This document shows, piece by piece, positions 1 to 9,356 of a stretch of 64,000 bases of DNA; the stretch's first letter is position 1; the number at the start of each line of letters is the position of its first letter. The notes beneath the pieces were generated by a model. It made no database searches, had not been told where the DNA came from, and saw nothing but the letters and a program-made list of their open reading frames with translations. This stretch comes from Bacillus atrophaeus. Lineage in GTDB: Bacteria; Bacillota; Bacilli; Bacillales; Bacillaceae. Position numbers and translations under genes: made by a program. The stretch lies in assembly GCF_001584335.1 (NCBI RefSeq), contig NZ_LSBB01000020.1:969657-1033656 (forward strand), given 5' to 3'.

Positions 1-496
1 AACGAGAAGATGCTAACCGATGGCCGAAGTTGACAGTACTTTCGTTTTTAATTCATTTTTTTGCATATGTGCTGATGAGTTCAATTTTGATTTTCTTTAC
101 TTCGAGCAGATAAGTAATGTGATACATGAGGCTTTAGAGAGGTGAGGATTGATACGGCGAGCACAAAGGAAGATGCTTTTGATCGACATAGAATTGTTGG
201 TGAAACATAGTGAGAGCAACTTCGTTTACTGATTTCATTCAACGATTGCTTGATAATAAGGGACAACATTGGTATTAATTAAGGCATGATTTCTTAACAC
301 TAGGCGATGCGTATGATGAAGTAGACATTGACTAATCTTTTAAGCAAAAGTATTGCAATAACGATTGTTAAAGCTCTCTTAACGAGGGCTCTTATTGTTT
401 GCATTGACTTTTGTGTTTAAGCAAAGACCAGGCCCTTAAGAACGATATGATAACACGCAATACATCAAAGGATAAGCTCCTGTTCATACTAATTGT
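1..496. other. Gene-free lead-in
   Basis: I see no convincing gene here. The only long frame (minus strand, 81-269) has no ribosome binding site and a non-protein-like composition. An imperfect hairpin at about 370-402 (AAGCTCTC and GAGGGCTC arms followed by TTATTGTTT) resembles the clean terminator at 1575-1601 and may end transcription entering from outside the window. Confidence 0.4.
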
Positions 497-514
497 CGGG
501 AGGTATGCCGACTT

Positions 515-1423
515 ATGATACAAATTTGGATCACTGGCCTTTTATTATTGGCTCAACCCAGCGAGCCATCTGACAGTTTAACGATCACACAACAAGGACG
601 TACGATTGCCACTGTTAACCGCGAAGATTTTACGATGCCTTTTCCCGGTACCCCAATGATTGATCATGAAAAATACCGTAAGTTCATCAAACGGCTTGAT
701 CAACAAATTTACCGGGAGCCCATAAACGCCAAGCTTAACGATCAGGGAATCATTATCCCAGGAAAAGTTGGTTACAGACTTTATCAACAGACACTCAAGG
801 AGAAGTTTTATGCCTATTTCTTTGGCCAAGGCTCCTCCAAGATAGAAGTGCCGGAATTGAACATTTATCCGAAAGTCGACAGCGAGTTACTTGCTCACAT
901 CCGTACTCAGCAGCTGGGACAATACGTAACTTATTTTAATTCAAGCAATCAGAGCCGTTCACACAATATTTCTCTTTCCGCAAAAGCAATTGACAATCAT
1001 GTTGTTTTCCCAAATGAGACGTTTTCATTTAACCAAGTTGTTGGGATGAGAACACATGACAAAGGATACATGCGTGCACCCATTATCGTTAAAGGTGAGT
1101 TGGCTGAAGGTGTAGGTGGGGGAATTTGTCAGGTGTCATCAACATTATTTAATGCTGTCGATCGTGCAGGGCTGCGAATTGTTCAGCGCTATTCTCATAC
1201 AAGAAGCGTACCATATGTACCGTCCGGACGTGATGCAACAGTAAGCTGGGGAGGCCCTGACTTTCGCTTTCAAAACCAATATAACCAACCGGTATTAATT
1301 CGAGCTAAACAATATGGGGGAAGTATGATTATTACGCTTTACTCCTCAGATGTGATCAATAACAAAATGCGAAAGGTTCCCAAAGCACCATCTCAGATAC
1401 CAAAAGAAATAAATGCCGAGTGA
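515..1423 (+). CDS. yoaR: VanW family protein (YoaR-like)
   Basis: A 302-residue protein of the VanW family. These proteins accompany some vancomycin-resistance clusters and are thought to act in cell-envelope maintenance, but their reaction is unknown. The N-terminus is hydrophobic and signal-like (residues 1-14). The VanW core spans about residues 140-275, with the family signature GGGICQVSST near residue 200 and the RYSHTRSVPYVPSGRDAT stretch behind it. The length agrees with YoaR of B. subtilis (about 300 residues). The start at ATG 515 is fixed by CGGGAGGT at 497-504. It stands alone, with gene-free DNA before it and hairpins after it. The family call is firm; orthology to yoaR is recalled from memory. 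Confidence 0.8.
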   Translation: MIQIWITGLLLLAQPSEPSDSLTITQQGRTIATVNREDFTMPFPGTPMIDHEKYRKFIKRLDQQIYREPINAKLNDQGIIIPGKVGYRLYQQTLKEKFYAYFFGQGSSKIEVPELNIYPKVDSELLAHIRTQQLGQYVTYFNSSNQSRSHNISLSAKAIDNHVVFPNETFSFNQVVGMRTHDKGYMRAPIIVKGELAEGVGGGICQVSSTLFNAVDRAGLRIVQRYSHTRSVPYVPSGRDATVSWGGPDFRFQNQYNQPVLIRAKQYGGSMIITLYSSDVINNKMRKVPKAPSQIPKEINAE

Positions 1424-1574
1424 GAAATTACATAAACTATTAGATATCAAACTGATCTCTTCTTTACCATTGGAGGTTTATTAAGCTTGATTTAGAAAGA
1501 CGCATGGGATGACTCCAAAACCAAATAAAATAAGGTTTTATTCATAAGTGAAAATTTTCAAATTAAGATGATTG

Positions 1575-1601
1575 AAGCTCTCGTTATGAGAGCTTTTTAT
1601 T
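1575..1601 (+). terminator. Rho-independent terminator
   Basis: Perfect 8-bp stem AAGCTCTC/GAGAGCTT with a five-base loop and a TTTTTATTATT tail. It lies 150 bases after the VanW-family gene and is the first good terminator downstream of it. Confidence 0.75.
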
Positions 1602-1707
1602 ATTGCACAAAAAACGATATATAAGACACTTAACCGAAGGAGATTATTGAAAGCTTACGCACCGGAAGTCCCGTAAGCATATTCTGGCTGATCGGTAACA
1701 AGCACAA

Positions 1708-1744
1708 CAAGACCTTCTAAAGAAATAGAAGGTCTTGTTTTAAT
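1708..1744 (+). terminator. Rho-independent terminator
   Basis: Ten-bp stem AAGACCTTCT/AGAAGGTCTT followed by TGTTTTAATT. No intact gene ends into it on either strand, so it probably survives from a lost gene. Confidence 0.65.
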
Positions 1745-1867
1745 TACATTCCAACCCGTCTTACCAGTAGCTCACGTAGGAACTGCGTTTTTTATGAAAT
1801 ATAAGGGATCACATCAATAATTATTCCGCCTTCCGAATCTCAATCACCTTGTCCTGTTCCATGAGCA

Positions 1868-1987
1868 TTAATAAAGATTCTTTCTTGGCCAAAATGCACG
1901 GTATGAGACTGCATTCCATTGCAAATGGTGACATTCATCTTCAATTACGTACGGCAGTTCCAATTGACTTGCCAGTTGTTCATTGAA
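1868..1987 (-). pseudogene. Decayed coding fragment, unknown family
   Basis: Reading the minus strand, a 39-codon open stretch without a start ends in TAA at 1868 and includes the protein-like segment LPYVIEDECHHLQWNAVSYR. Another minus frame upstream (about 1985-2030) gives WGNVGVVDLDPVS, as if one gene had been frameshifted. Nothing is recognised. The rest of 1745-2178 holds no feature I can name. The basis is composition only, so this is a weak call. Confidence 0.3.
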
Positions 1988-2124
1988 ACGGGATCAAGAT
2001 CAACCACACCAACGTTACCCCAAGACAATCTATTCAAACATTACCCCTTTGACCGCACAATTTTTTTGTAATCCATAGGCGTTTGCCGCCTCCCAATTGT
2101 ATATAGGTAAATACCATGAACTAA

Positions 2125-2667
<543 letters not shown>

Positions 2668-2710
2668 GATACAGGTAAACTACTTTATCCCGAAAGGAGT
2701 AAATCTGAAT

Positions 2711-3256
2711 GTGAAGGTTGTAGTTTTCCGTGAAATTAAAGGGAAAATCCAAACTCACGCCCTTAAATCGTGGTTGTCATTAGTAAATGTTCTAGGATTC
2801 ATGCTCGATGAACATGAGACAAAAAATACAAAAACCATTACAGCTTATAGAAGTGGAGATAAAGTAACGTTTACAATTTTCCATTCTAAATCAGAACCTT
2901 TTCTGTATTTAGATTATATCCGACTAGAACCAGCAGACCCCGAGTTGGTAAATATTATAGATATTCTGATTGATAAGCTATGTTTATCGGGAGAAAAGCA
3001 TATTATAGATGATTCAGTTCACTTATCTGTTTTGTTCAATGAAGGTAAAGTTATCAACAATGAAAACAATGAATTCGATAATTTCGAAAGTTTATTATTA
3101 AGAGAAACCATTTATGGATTAGTTCATTTGTGTTTAGATCGAATGATTGAATACAAACATGCAGGTAGCCTTGAAAAGGTTGAAGAAATGAAGGAAACCC
3201 TCACCAAATGTCAAAAGTGTTTAATTTTAATAAATAAAAGAATCACAGATGAGTAG
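2711..3256 (+). CDS. Hypothetical protein downstream of cysteine dioxygenase
   Basis: A 181-residue soluble protein I do not recognise. It has no signal peptide or membrane segment. The N-terminal half is beta-rich and the C-terminal 60 residues look helical (YGLVHLCLDRMIEYKH onwards, ending in a Lys-rich tail). GTG 2711 is preferred over ATG 2630 because AAAGGAG lies at 2693-2699, while the upstream ATG is buried in cdoA. The 43-base gap suggests one transcript with cdoA, but no shared role can be read from the sequence. A hairpin at 3357-3407 probably ends the unit. Confidence 0.65.
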   Translation: MKVVVFREIKGKIQTHALKSWLSLVNVLGFMLDEHETKNTKTITAYRSGDKVTFTIFHSKSEPFLYLDYIRLEPADPELVNIIDILIDKLCLSGEKHIIDDSVHLSVLFNEGKVINNENNEFDNFESLLLRETIYGLVHLCLDRMIEYKHAGSLEKVEEMKETLTKCQKCLILINKRITDE

Positions 3257-3356
3257 ATGGTTTGATCAATATAAAAATTTTAAAACCATTAGAATAATAT
3301 TCATAAGAATGCAGTATATTTAATCGTGGCAAACCGGAAGCATAAGCCAACTCTAC

Positions 3357-3407
3357 AAAGAGAGGCGTTAATTTTTACGAAAAATGTTAACGATCGCTCT
3401 TTTTTTG
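3357..3407 (+). terminator. Terminator or leader attenuator before the copper-storage gene
   Basis: Imperfect stem AAAGAGAGGCGTTAA / TTAACGATCGCTCTTT with a loop near 3373-3385 and a run of seven T. It lies 100 bases after the preceding gene and only 31 bases before the Shine-Dalgarno of the copper-storage gene, so it may be a simple terminator or an attenuator in the leader of that gene. A TATATT box at 3315-3320 could be a -10 upstream of the hairpin. Confidence 0.6.
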
Positions 3408-3449
3408 TGTGCTTTGCTTTCGGAAAATACTTATTTTGGAGGTTATTTT

Positions 3450-3818
3450 ATGACAAACGAAGTGAGTAGTTATACGATTGGAAGCCAATTGGACACTTGT
3501 TTGCAAGCATGTATTGATGCATGTAATAAAACTATTCAGGCATGTAATGAGTGTTATGATGTTTGCTCTTCAAATACACATGTAGAGGGATGTAGTGACT
3601 GTGTTAAAATCCTTCGTGATTGTACGGACGTGTGCGCCTTAGTATCTCAAATGATAGCTCGTAATAGTGTAAATGCAAGGCTAATATGTAGTTTGTGCGC
3701 CAACATATGTGAGGCTTGTGCCAATGCATGCTCGAAATGCCAAAATGATTGTTGCCATAGGTGTGCAGAAATCTGCAGAGATTGTGCTGATGCTTGTCGT
3801 GAAGCTTGCTGCTGCTAA
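3450..3818 (+). CDS. Cys-rich four-helix-bundle copper storage protein (Csp/YhjQ family)
   Basis: A 122-residue protein with more than 20 cysteines arranged as CxxxC and CxxC repeats along helices (for example CLQACIDACNKTIQACNECY and CANACSKCQNDCCHRCAEIC). This is the pattern of Csp3-type copper storage proteins (DUF326), in which thiols lining a four-helix bundle bind many Cu(I) ions in the cytoplasm. No signal or TAT leader is seen, as expected for the cytosolic class. GGAGG at 3438-3442 fixes ATG 3450; the longer frame from 3384 starts inside the upstream hairpin. The C-terminus ends ACREACCC. No copper exporter or chaperone gene is adjacent. Confidence 0.85.
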   Translation: MTNEVSSYTIGSQLDTCLQACIDACNKTIQACNECYDVCSSNTHVEGCSDCVKILRDCTDVCALVSQMIARNSVNARLICSLCANICEACANACSKCQNDCCHRCAEICRDCADACREACCC

Positions 3819-4022
3819 AATCCTCTATAAGAATTATTATTCTGGGATACAGAAGATTTAATAAAAAATACAAAAAAGTGCTGGAACACCATTCAGGAAA
3901 AGTTTTTTTGATTCAAGATTTCCGAAAAGGAAAGTCAAATAAAATGGAAGTTTCCTGCCAAATAGAAAAATTCTTGCTTGAGTGGCTTATGGAGCAACCT
4001 TCAGTTTAATACAATTTTTATT

Positions 4023-4054
4023 TAACCTCTCTGATAAAACAGGGAGGTTTTTGT
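4023..4054 (+). terminator. Rho-independent terminator
   Basis: Stem AACCTCTCT/AGGGAGGTT with a TTTTTG tail, 205 bases after the copper-storage gene. The stretch between (an open frame 3806-4009 without ribosome site) is not convincing as a gene. Confidence 0.7.
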
Positions 4055-4495
4055 TGAATCTCCTTAAAAATCAGACGAACTATTTGACCACCAAATGGCC
4101 ACTTTGGTTTGAAAAAAGGTGAAATTAAATGAAATTTAAATATAAAAAACGTCAAAAATGTTGATGAATCAAGGGCCCTGAAACTTGAATACAGAAAAGG
4201 ATATGTTCCGCACGCAAGTCCATCCTTGGGAGCGCGAACAATCCCTTGGCACTATTGGTGTCAGAGGATTTTTAATTTGTTTGCTATTTCAACAAGGCGG
4301 GCACTATAAACCATTCATTTTAACCCTATAAATAGCTTATCATTGCAAATCCGCATTTTTTCAAAGGCCTCCGACTCCCAAAATGACAGCCTTCTTACCT
4401 GAGCCTACGTACTGGATTGAAAATAATTACAAAAAAATATTTTTTTAACAAAGACAAAACGTCTTATTGTATACTAAACCAGTAGTTATATTATT
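4055..4495. other. Intergenic region before csn
   Basis: AT-rich DNA without a credible gene. TATACT at 4470-4475 is a plausible -10 for csn, with no good -35 at 17 bases. A short AAGAC/GTCTT inverted repeat lies just before it (4451-4465). Confidence 0.4.
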
Positions 4496-4511
4496 GGAAA
4501 GGGGTAATAGA

Positions 4512-5336
4512 ATGAAGGCAAAAGTAGATTCATGGAAGAAGACGGCTGTTTCAATACTTATTTTCACCATGTTTTTCACCTTGATGATGAACGATACGGT
4601 TTTTGCAGCGGGATTGAATAAGGATCAGAAGCGTCGAGCGGAGCAGCTAACCAGTATCTTTGAAAATGGCATGACTGAAATTCAATATGGATATGTGGAA
4701 CATTTGCCTGATGGAAGAGGTTATACGTGCGGCCGGGCCGGCTTTACAACCGCTACCGGGGATGCACTGGAAGTAGTGGAAGTGTACACAAAGGCAGTAT
4801 CGAATAACAAACTGAAAAAGTACCTGCCTGAATTGCGTCGCCTGGCAAAAGAAGAAAGCGATGATATAAGCAATCTCAAGGGATTTGATTCTGCCTGGCG
4901 CTCGCTTGGAAACGATAAGGATTTCCGCGCTGCTCAAGATGCGGTAAATGACCGCTTGTATTATCAGCCTGCCATGAAACGATCAGAGAATGCCGGATTG
5001 AAAACGGCACTGGCAAAAGCTGTGATGTACGATACAGTTATTCAGCATGGCGATGGTGATGATCCTGACTCCTTTTATTCCCTGATTAAACGCACTAATA
5101 AAAAAGCGGGCGGCTCACCTAAAGACGGAATAGATGAGAAGAAATGGTTAAATAAATTTCTGGACGTGCGCTATGACGATCTGATGAATCCATCAGATCC
5201 TGATACCCGTGATGAATGGAGAGAGTCAGTTGCCCGTGTGGATGTGCTTCGCTCTATCGCCAAGGCGAACAACTACAATTTAAACGGACCGATTAATGTT
5301 TATTCAGAAGAGTATGGTGATTTCGTAATCAAGTAA
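4512..5336 (+). CDS. csn: Chitosanase, GH46, secreted
   Basis: A 274-residue secreted endo-chitosanase (glycoside hydrolase family 46) that cuts beta-1,4 bonds in chitosan by inversion. The signal peptide covers residues 1-32 (charged start, hydrophobic core AVSILIFTMFFTLMM, cleavage near VFA-AGLNK). Mature-protein catalytic residues correspond to Glu51 (SIFENG) and Asp67 (LPDGRGY). The core GYTCGRAGFTTATGDALEVV and HGDGDDPDSF are intact. ATG 4512 is chosen from GGAAAGGGG at 4496-4504; the ATG/GTA region at 4467 lacks a ribosome site. The gene is alone and followed by two hairpins. Near identity to B. subtilis Csn makes this a firm call. Confidence 0.96.
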   Translation: MKAKVDSWKKTAVSILIFTMFFTLMMNDTVFAAGLNKDQKRRAEQLTSIFENGMTEIQYGYVEHLPDGRGYTCGRAGFTTATGDALEVVEVYTKAVSNNKLKKYLPELRRLAKEESDDISNLKGFDSAWRSLGNDKDFRAAQDAVNDRLYYQPAMKRSENAGLKTALAKAVMYDTVIQHGDGDDPDSFYSLIKRTNKKAGGSPKDGIDEKKWLNKFLDVRYDDLMNPSDPDTRDEWRESVARVDVLRSIAKANNYNLNGPINVYSEEYGDFVIK

Positions 5337-5352
5337 GAAGCGATGAGTGTCG

Positions 5353-5437
5353 GAGGGGGTGATTAACCCCCTCGTATTAGCGTAACTGGTAGAGTAGAGA
5401 ACCGAAACATTTGGGTGACCGTTTGGTCGCCTTTTCT
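5353..5437 (+). terminator. Tandem hairpins ending csn
   Basis: First hairpin GAGGGGGT/AACCCCCTC at 5353-5373 lacks a T-run. Second hairpin GGTGACC-GTTT-GGTCGCC at 5414-5431 is followed by TTTTCT and is the better terminator. The following 5438-5718 holds no gene that I can support. Confidence 0.65.
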
Positions 5438-5718
5438 CATTGCGAAGCACTTTTCATAATAGACCAGTCCCATTTCATGAATGAGTCTACTAGATTTTAC
5501 AGCCGGCAGCTATGCTTAAGCAGAGAGAACAGTTCAATATGAGTTTTAACCACTATATACATGGATATCATTATTATGTAATGTTATTTCCTATTGTAAA
5601 AACTGATTATGTCAAAAGCACTTGAAAACGAAACTGTTGTGGGATATCTTTCTTTATAGATGGTTTGAATACGATGCTTATTCCTTGTTAAACGTACTAA
5701 GTGTCAAAAGGAGGGACA

Positions 5719-6533
5719 ATGAACACAGAATTATTAGAAAGGAATAAGGGGAAGCTCCTTTCCTCAATTAAAACATATTAAGAGAAAATTATGGGTAGCT
5801 AATGTTAAAGTTCCAGTTATGATTGGTGCTGGTTTGTCTTAAATAGAAACAATAGAAGATTCGCTATGATGTTTAACACAAAATGTGTTAAACATAGGGT
5901 GAATTTATGCATGCAGATGAATATGGAAGATCCCACCTGGATGACATTTTACCTGATAATAACTATGAGCCGGGTGAAAATACACTAAGTCTTCCATGGG
6001 CTGATGCTTATACAACAAATTAAAACTCATTATTAGAACGCACTAGAAAAACAGTTTCTGACCGTGATTATCAAGTCATATTATGATAAGAATGATTTTC
6101 CGAGCTCAATCCAGTCCGGAATTTAAAACTTAGTGGCAGCTTTTGGCTCATCGTCCTGTGTTTACGGCGAATCATTTATCTGAATATCGAGGTAATTTTA
6201 ACCCTTTTGTTTATAAAAAAATCAATCATGAAAATTCCATTCGCTTATCTAACTTTGATCTTCTTAGAGACAAGCATGAGGAATTCGCAACAAGACTATA
6301 TACTCTTTACAAAGAAGATCCATTTTTATACATTAGAGCTCTGACGAAAGTTACTTGGTAAATCAACCGATTAATTTTAATGATGTAATTGTCCGTTTTT
6401 ATAATGGCGATGATTTAGATGTAATACATAAGACAACGGGAAAACGATTTACTGTTAATGTAAAGATGAAGGGCTGCCAGATGGATTTGCGTTGCAAACA
6501 ATGGATATGTGGTCTTGGAGTGAGGCTGTTTAA
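5719..6533 (+). pseudogene. Disrupted SIR2-like domain gene
   Basis: A series of short frames reads as one decayed gene. AAGGAGGG at 5708-5715 precedes ATG 5719 (MNTELLERNKGKLLSSIKTY, then stop). A shifted frame at about 5789-5840 gives VANVKVPVMIGAGLS, the nucleotide-binding GAG motif of SIR2 domains. The frame from 5909 gives SLPWADAYTTN and then LLERTRKTVSDRDYQV, matching the usual (S)LPW.D..TTN(Y/W)D.LLE segment of SIR2-like proteins. AHRPVF at 6143 follows a KLSGSF in another frame. The tail ends DGFALQTMDMWSWSEAV before TAA 6531, again frameshifted, and may belong to a second gene. At least four stops or shifts make it non-functional. SIR2-domain proteins are common antiphage effectors; that role is inference. 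Confidence 0.6.
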
Positions 6534-6626
6534 TATATTCTTAAAATTCAATATCTTCAGTTGAATTTATATCCATTTTATGTAAAAATAATTTAGGTAA
6601 CATATTTTTACAAAGGGGGATGAATA

Positions 6627-7220
6627 ATGGGCGTAATAGCGAATACTTGTAGAAGTACAAAAGTTCCAGCATTAAAATCCAAAGCAGAGGCAATTGCAGT
6701 AAGAAATCAAGAAGCGTTGGCTGAGGTTTATCTTGGGACAAATGAATTTGACAGAGCGGGCGAACACTATTTTGCAGGAGATAAGAAAAAAGCTATTGCT
6801 GCGATTAAAGAAGGGTTTAAAAAATTAAGGAATGCTAAAAGTCTACTAGTTGAAGTTCAACATAGAGAACTAGAAATGCATCCTCATAACACAAAGAAAC
6901 TTGAGACCGAATATGAAGAATTAATGTACGATGAAAAAGAGCTGGAAGAAGTCTTTAGGGCAAGAGTTCGCGGAATACAAAGAGTCATTCAATGCATTGA
7001 TCATTTGATGCATCTGAATGCAGAAGAAAAAGCAATTGAAGCATTAGAAAACAATAATTTTAATATGCTGTATAATTCAGTTTCTAATCCAGCAAGAGAG
7101 TTAATTACAGTTGCTCTTCAACATAACATGACGGTAATTCAACAATCGAAATACACACATGAAACATCAGATGTAATTAAAACATTGTTCCCAGAGGCAA
7201 CAAAAATCATAGCTAATTAA
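6627..7220 (+). CDS. Hypothetical helical protein
   Basis: A 197-residue protein, rich in Lys, Glu and Ala, predicted by eye to be almost wholly alpha-helical, with no signal or membrane segment. I do not recognise it. Heptad-like stretches around residues 55-115 (KKLRNAKSLLVEVQHRELEM and ETEYEELMYDEKELEEVFRA) could form a coiled coil. ACAAAGGGGGG at 6609-6619 gives a strong start at ATG 6627. The gene is immediately after the decayed SIR2-like gene and ends in its own terminator, so it is a single-gene unit. It could be a phage- or toxin-related remnant gene, but nothing in the sequence shows that. Confidence 0.65.
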   Translation: MGVIANTCRSTKVPALKSKAEAIAVRNQEALAEVYLGTNEFDRAGEHYFAGDKKKAIAAIKEGFKKLRNAKSLLVEVQHRELEMHPHNTKKLETEYEELMYDEKELEEVFRARVRGIQRVIQCIDHLMHLNAEEKAIEALENNNFNMLYNSVSNPARELITVALQHNMTVIQQSKYTHETSDVIKTLFPEATKIIAN

Positions 7221-7229
7221 AAATTTATT

Positions 7230-7260
7230 AGAGACTATCTTATTGGGTAGTCTCTATTCT
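7230..7260 (+). terminator. Rho-independent terminator
   Basis: Stem AGAGACTATC/GGTAGTCTCT with a TTATTG loop, followed by ATTCTT. It sits between the hypothetical gene and the MFS gene whose start is 18 bases on. Confidence 0.7.
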
Positions 7261-7277
7261 TGAACCGGAGGCATGCT

Positions 7278-8513
7278 TTGAAAAACTTGTGGGTATTCAA
7301 AGGTGATTTCTTCAAATTGTGGTCGGGCACTTTTCTTTCCATATTAAGTTCTACGCTTTTCTATTATTCGTTGATTTGGTGGTCATTAAATGAAACAGAA
7401 AGCGCTTTGAGCGGCGGGTTAATTATTGGGCTTGGGATGAGTATATCAATTGTATTGTCTCCATTTACCGGATGGTTAGCAGACAGGTTTCACAGGGGGA
7501 GATTGATTGCTTATTCTGATGTCATCATTTCGATTTTATTTTTCACGATAGGACTCTTAGCTATTTTTAATTTTACATCTATACTGTTATTGATTATTAC
7601 ACGTGCTTTTATTTCTATTTGTTTGACTGCAATTGAACCGGCATCACGATCACTTATCTCTGATACAGTGGAAAAAGATTTAATTGAAAAAGGAATTGCA
7701 TTTCAAGAAATCCTGAATCAAATCACGCAAGTGGCAGTTCCAATACTTACTGGTGTTTTATTTACCTTCCTGCCCTTTGGTTATGTATGGTTAATATGCG
7801 GCGGTTTAACGTTTGTTTCTATATTCTTAGAATTTTTGATAAAGGATAAGCGTGGAAATCAAAAACAAGTATCCTTTAATAAGAAACAACTTTTCAGTGG
7901 TTTTACTAATCTTTTTAAGAACAGACCTTTAAGAAACCTTTTATACGGTACAAGTATACAACAGCTATTATTCAGCGGTTTTCCAATTTATATAGCAATT
8001 TGGACTTCGATATTGATTAAAGACAAGGAATGGATAGGCGGCATTTTTCAATCTATCTGGGGAATAGGGACGCTTGTAGCGGCCATTACTCTTTCCTTTT
8101 TAGCAAAACAAGATCACCTAAAGATTGTCGCTCCAGTATTGATGATTATTTTTGGCTTATTGTTATCTCCTCTAGGGTGGATTAGCAATGTGTACTTAGG
8201 TTTAACACTACTTGTCTTAACTGGAGCAATCAGTGGTATTGTGAATATTTACCTTGAAGGGTATTTACAAAGGGTAACTGAGGGACGTGATAGAGGAAGG
8301 TCTCTTGGTGCATTTTTTGCTGTGAATAGTTCGTTAATGCCGTTAGGGTATGCCTTAGCTGGGATAATTTCAGAAATGGTAGATGTAAAGCTCTTATTTT
8401 TAATTGTAGCACTCCCTACACCTTTAGTTTCCTTTTTCATATTTAGATCTGTTCAAATGTGGGAAGGAAAGATTAAAAAACCATATGGGACAGAAAAAGC
8501 AACTCCTATGTAA
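7278..8513 (+). CDS. MFS efflux-type transporter
   Basis: A 411-residue integral membrane protein with about 12 hydrophobic segments, of the major facilitator superfamily, macrolide-efflux-like branch (MFS_3 type). The loop motif between helices 2 and 3, GWLADRFHRGRLIAYSD, matches the MFS G-x-L-a-D-r-x-g-r-r consensus. Function is likely proton-driven export of a small molecule; the substrate cannot be read. The start is TTG 7278, chosen because GGAGG at 7267-7271 lies six bases before it; ATG 7273 is out of frame. The gene is alone and begins right after a terminator. The promoter must lie within or before that hairpin. Confidence 0.85.
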   Translation: MKNLWVFKGDFFKLWSGTFLSILSSTLFYYSLIWWSLNETESALSGGLIIGLGMSISIVLSPFTGWLADRFHRGRLIAYSDVIISILFFTIGLLAIFNFTSILLLIITRAFISICLTAIEPASRSLISDTVEKDLIEKGIAFQEILNQITQVAVPILTGVLFTFLPFGYVWLICGGLTFVSIFLEFLIKDKRGNQKQVSFNKKQLFSGFTNLFKNRPLRNLLYGTSIQQLLFSGFPIYIAIWTSILIKDKEWIGGIFQSIWGIGTLVAAITLSFLAKQDHLKIVAPVLMIIFGLLLSPLGWISNVYLGLTLLVLTGAISGIVNIYLEGYLQRVTEGRDRGRSLGAFFAVNSSLMPLGYALAGIISEMVDVKLLFLIVALPTPLVSFFIFRSVQMWEGKIKKPYGTEKATPM

Positions 8514-9300
8514 TTACACCTGCTGATTACACACACCATACAATACATGTTGTCAGCAGTATCTGTTTAAAACAATCATTTTATTTATAATTCGAAAAGA
8601 ATTATTAAGCTTTCCCCTTCGTATGCATCATGAACCAGCAGGGGGAGATTAGCATTAACTAAGACCTGAAAAACAATGTGTATGGATAATCTCAGTTTGT
8701 GCTGCTATTGCATTAATTGGAAGGCATATACTGCTATCAGGTTTTAAAAAGTTTGAGCAGCTAGATGCATATTCTAAGAAAGAAGAAAATCTTGTTTCTA
8801 ATATAGCTTCTCTAGGAGCAACTCCAGGAGGCAGAGTTACTGAAGTCCGAACAACCTGGCATGATGTTATCTTTTGTCCATGTATTAACAGAGAAAGCGT
8901 GCCGGAATCTGAAGCCAGGTACGCTTTTTTGTATCCAAAAGATTCAGGAATGGCGGTAGCAGCAGGTTGAAGGATGACAGAAGTAACTCTAAACAGTAGT
9001 ATCAGAGGTAGATTTTTTATGAGGAAGGGCACGTTATAGATATGTCTAAGTGTGATTGGCAGCCAGCAGGCGAAACGGAATGGCGGGTATGGCAATCTGG
9101 AATCGAAAAAACTAAGAAAGTCATAGCGGCAGTCATGGCAGTCGCAGATACAGTTTTTACTAGTTTGATGGCCTCTCCCTTACAAAAAACATACCAAACG
9201 ATGTTGGTATGTTTTTTGTTTTATAAATAATTCAAGTCCCCTAGTGTACCCATGACGAGACACCAAGTGTAAGTTGCAAAAAATGATTAATTTTTTAAAC
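8514..9300. other. Gene-poor stretch with coding scraps and hairpins
   Basis: No intact gene. A plus-strand open stretch at about 8680-8969, without a start, reads GRHILLSGFKKFEQLDAYSK and then ATPGGRVTEVRTTWHDVIF before a stop; it looks like the end of a lost gene. A hairpin with T-run lies inside it (AAGCGTGCC/GGTACGCTT, 8895-8926). A 62-codon frame at 9042-9230 runs into the hairpin at 9184-9217 and is not convincing. The minus-strand frame 8655-9095 has no ribosome site. Confidence 0.35.
9183..9221 (+). terminator. Bidirectional terminator-like hairpin
   Basis: Perfect 14-bp stem AAAAAACATACCAA/TTGGTATGTTTTTT with a six-base loop. It has A- and T-runs on the two sides and so could stop transcription from either strand. 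Confidence 0.7.
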
Positions 9301-9301
9301 A

Positions 9302-9338
9302 AAAAAGCAGACAACAAATGAATGTCTGCTTTCCTCTT
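9302..9338 (-). terminator. Terminator of bltD
   Basis: On the minus strand, AAAGCAGAC and GTCTGCTTTTTT form a stem 19 bases after the bltD stop codon. Confidence 0.8.
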
Positions 9339-9356
9339 TTACGTTCACATAAGGAC

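Noticed and set aside
8655..9095. 146-codon minus-strand frame
   Set aside because: No ribosome site, composition unlike protein, and it overlaps a hairpin; the plus strand has the more protein-like scrap.
9042..9230. 62-codon plus-strand frame
   Set aside because: No convincing ribosome site, and its end is formed by a terminator hairpin; it reads more like a scrap than a gene.
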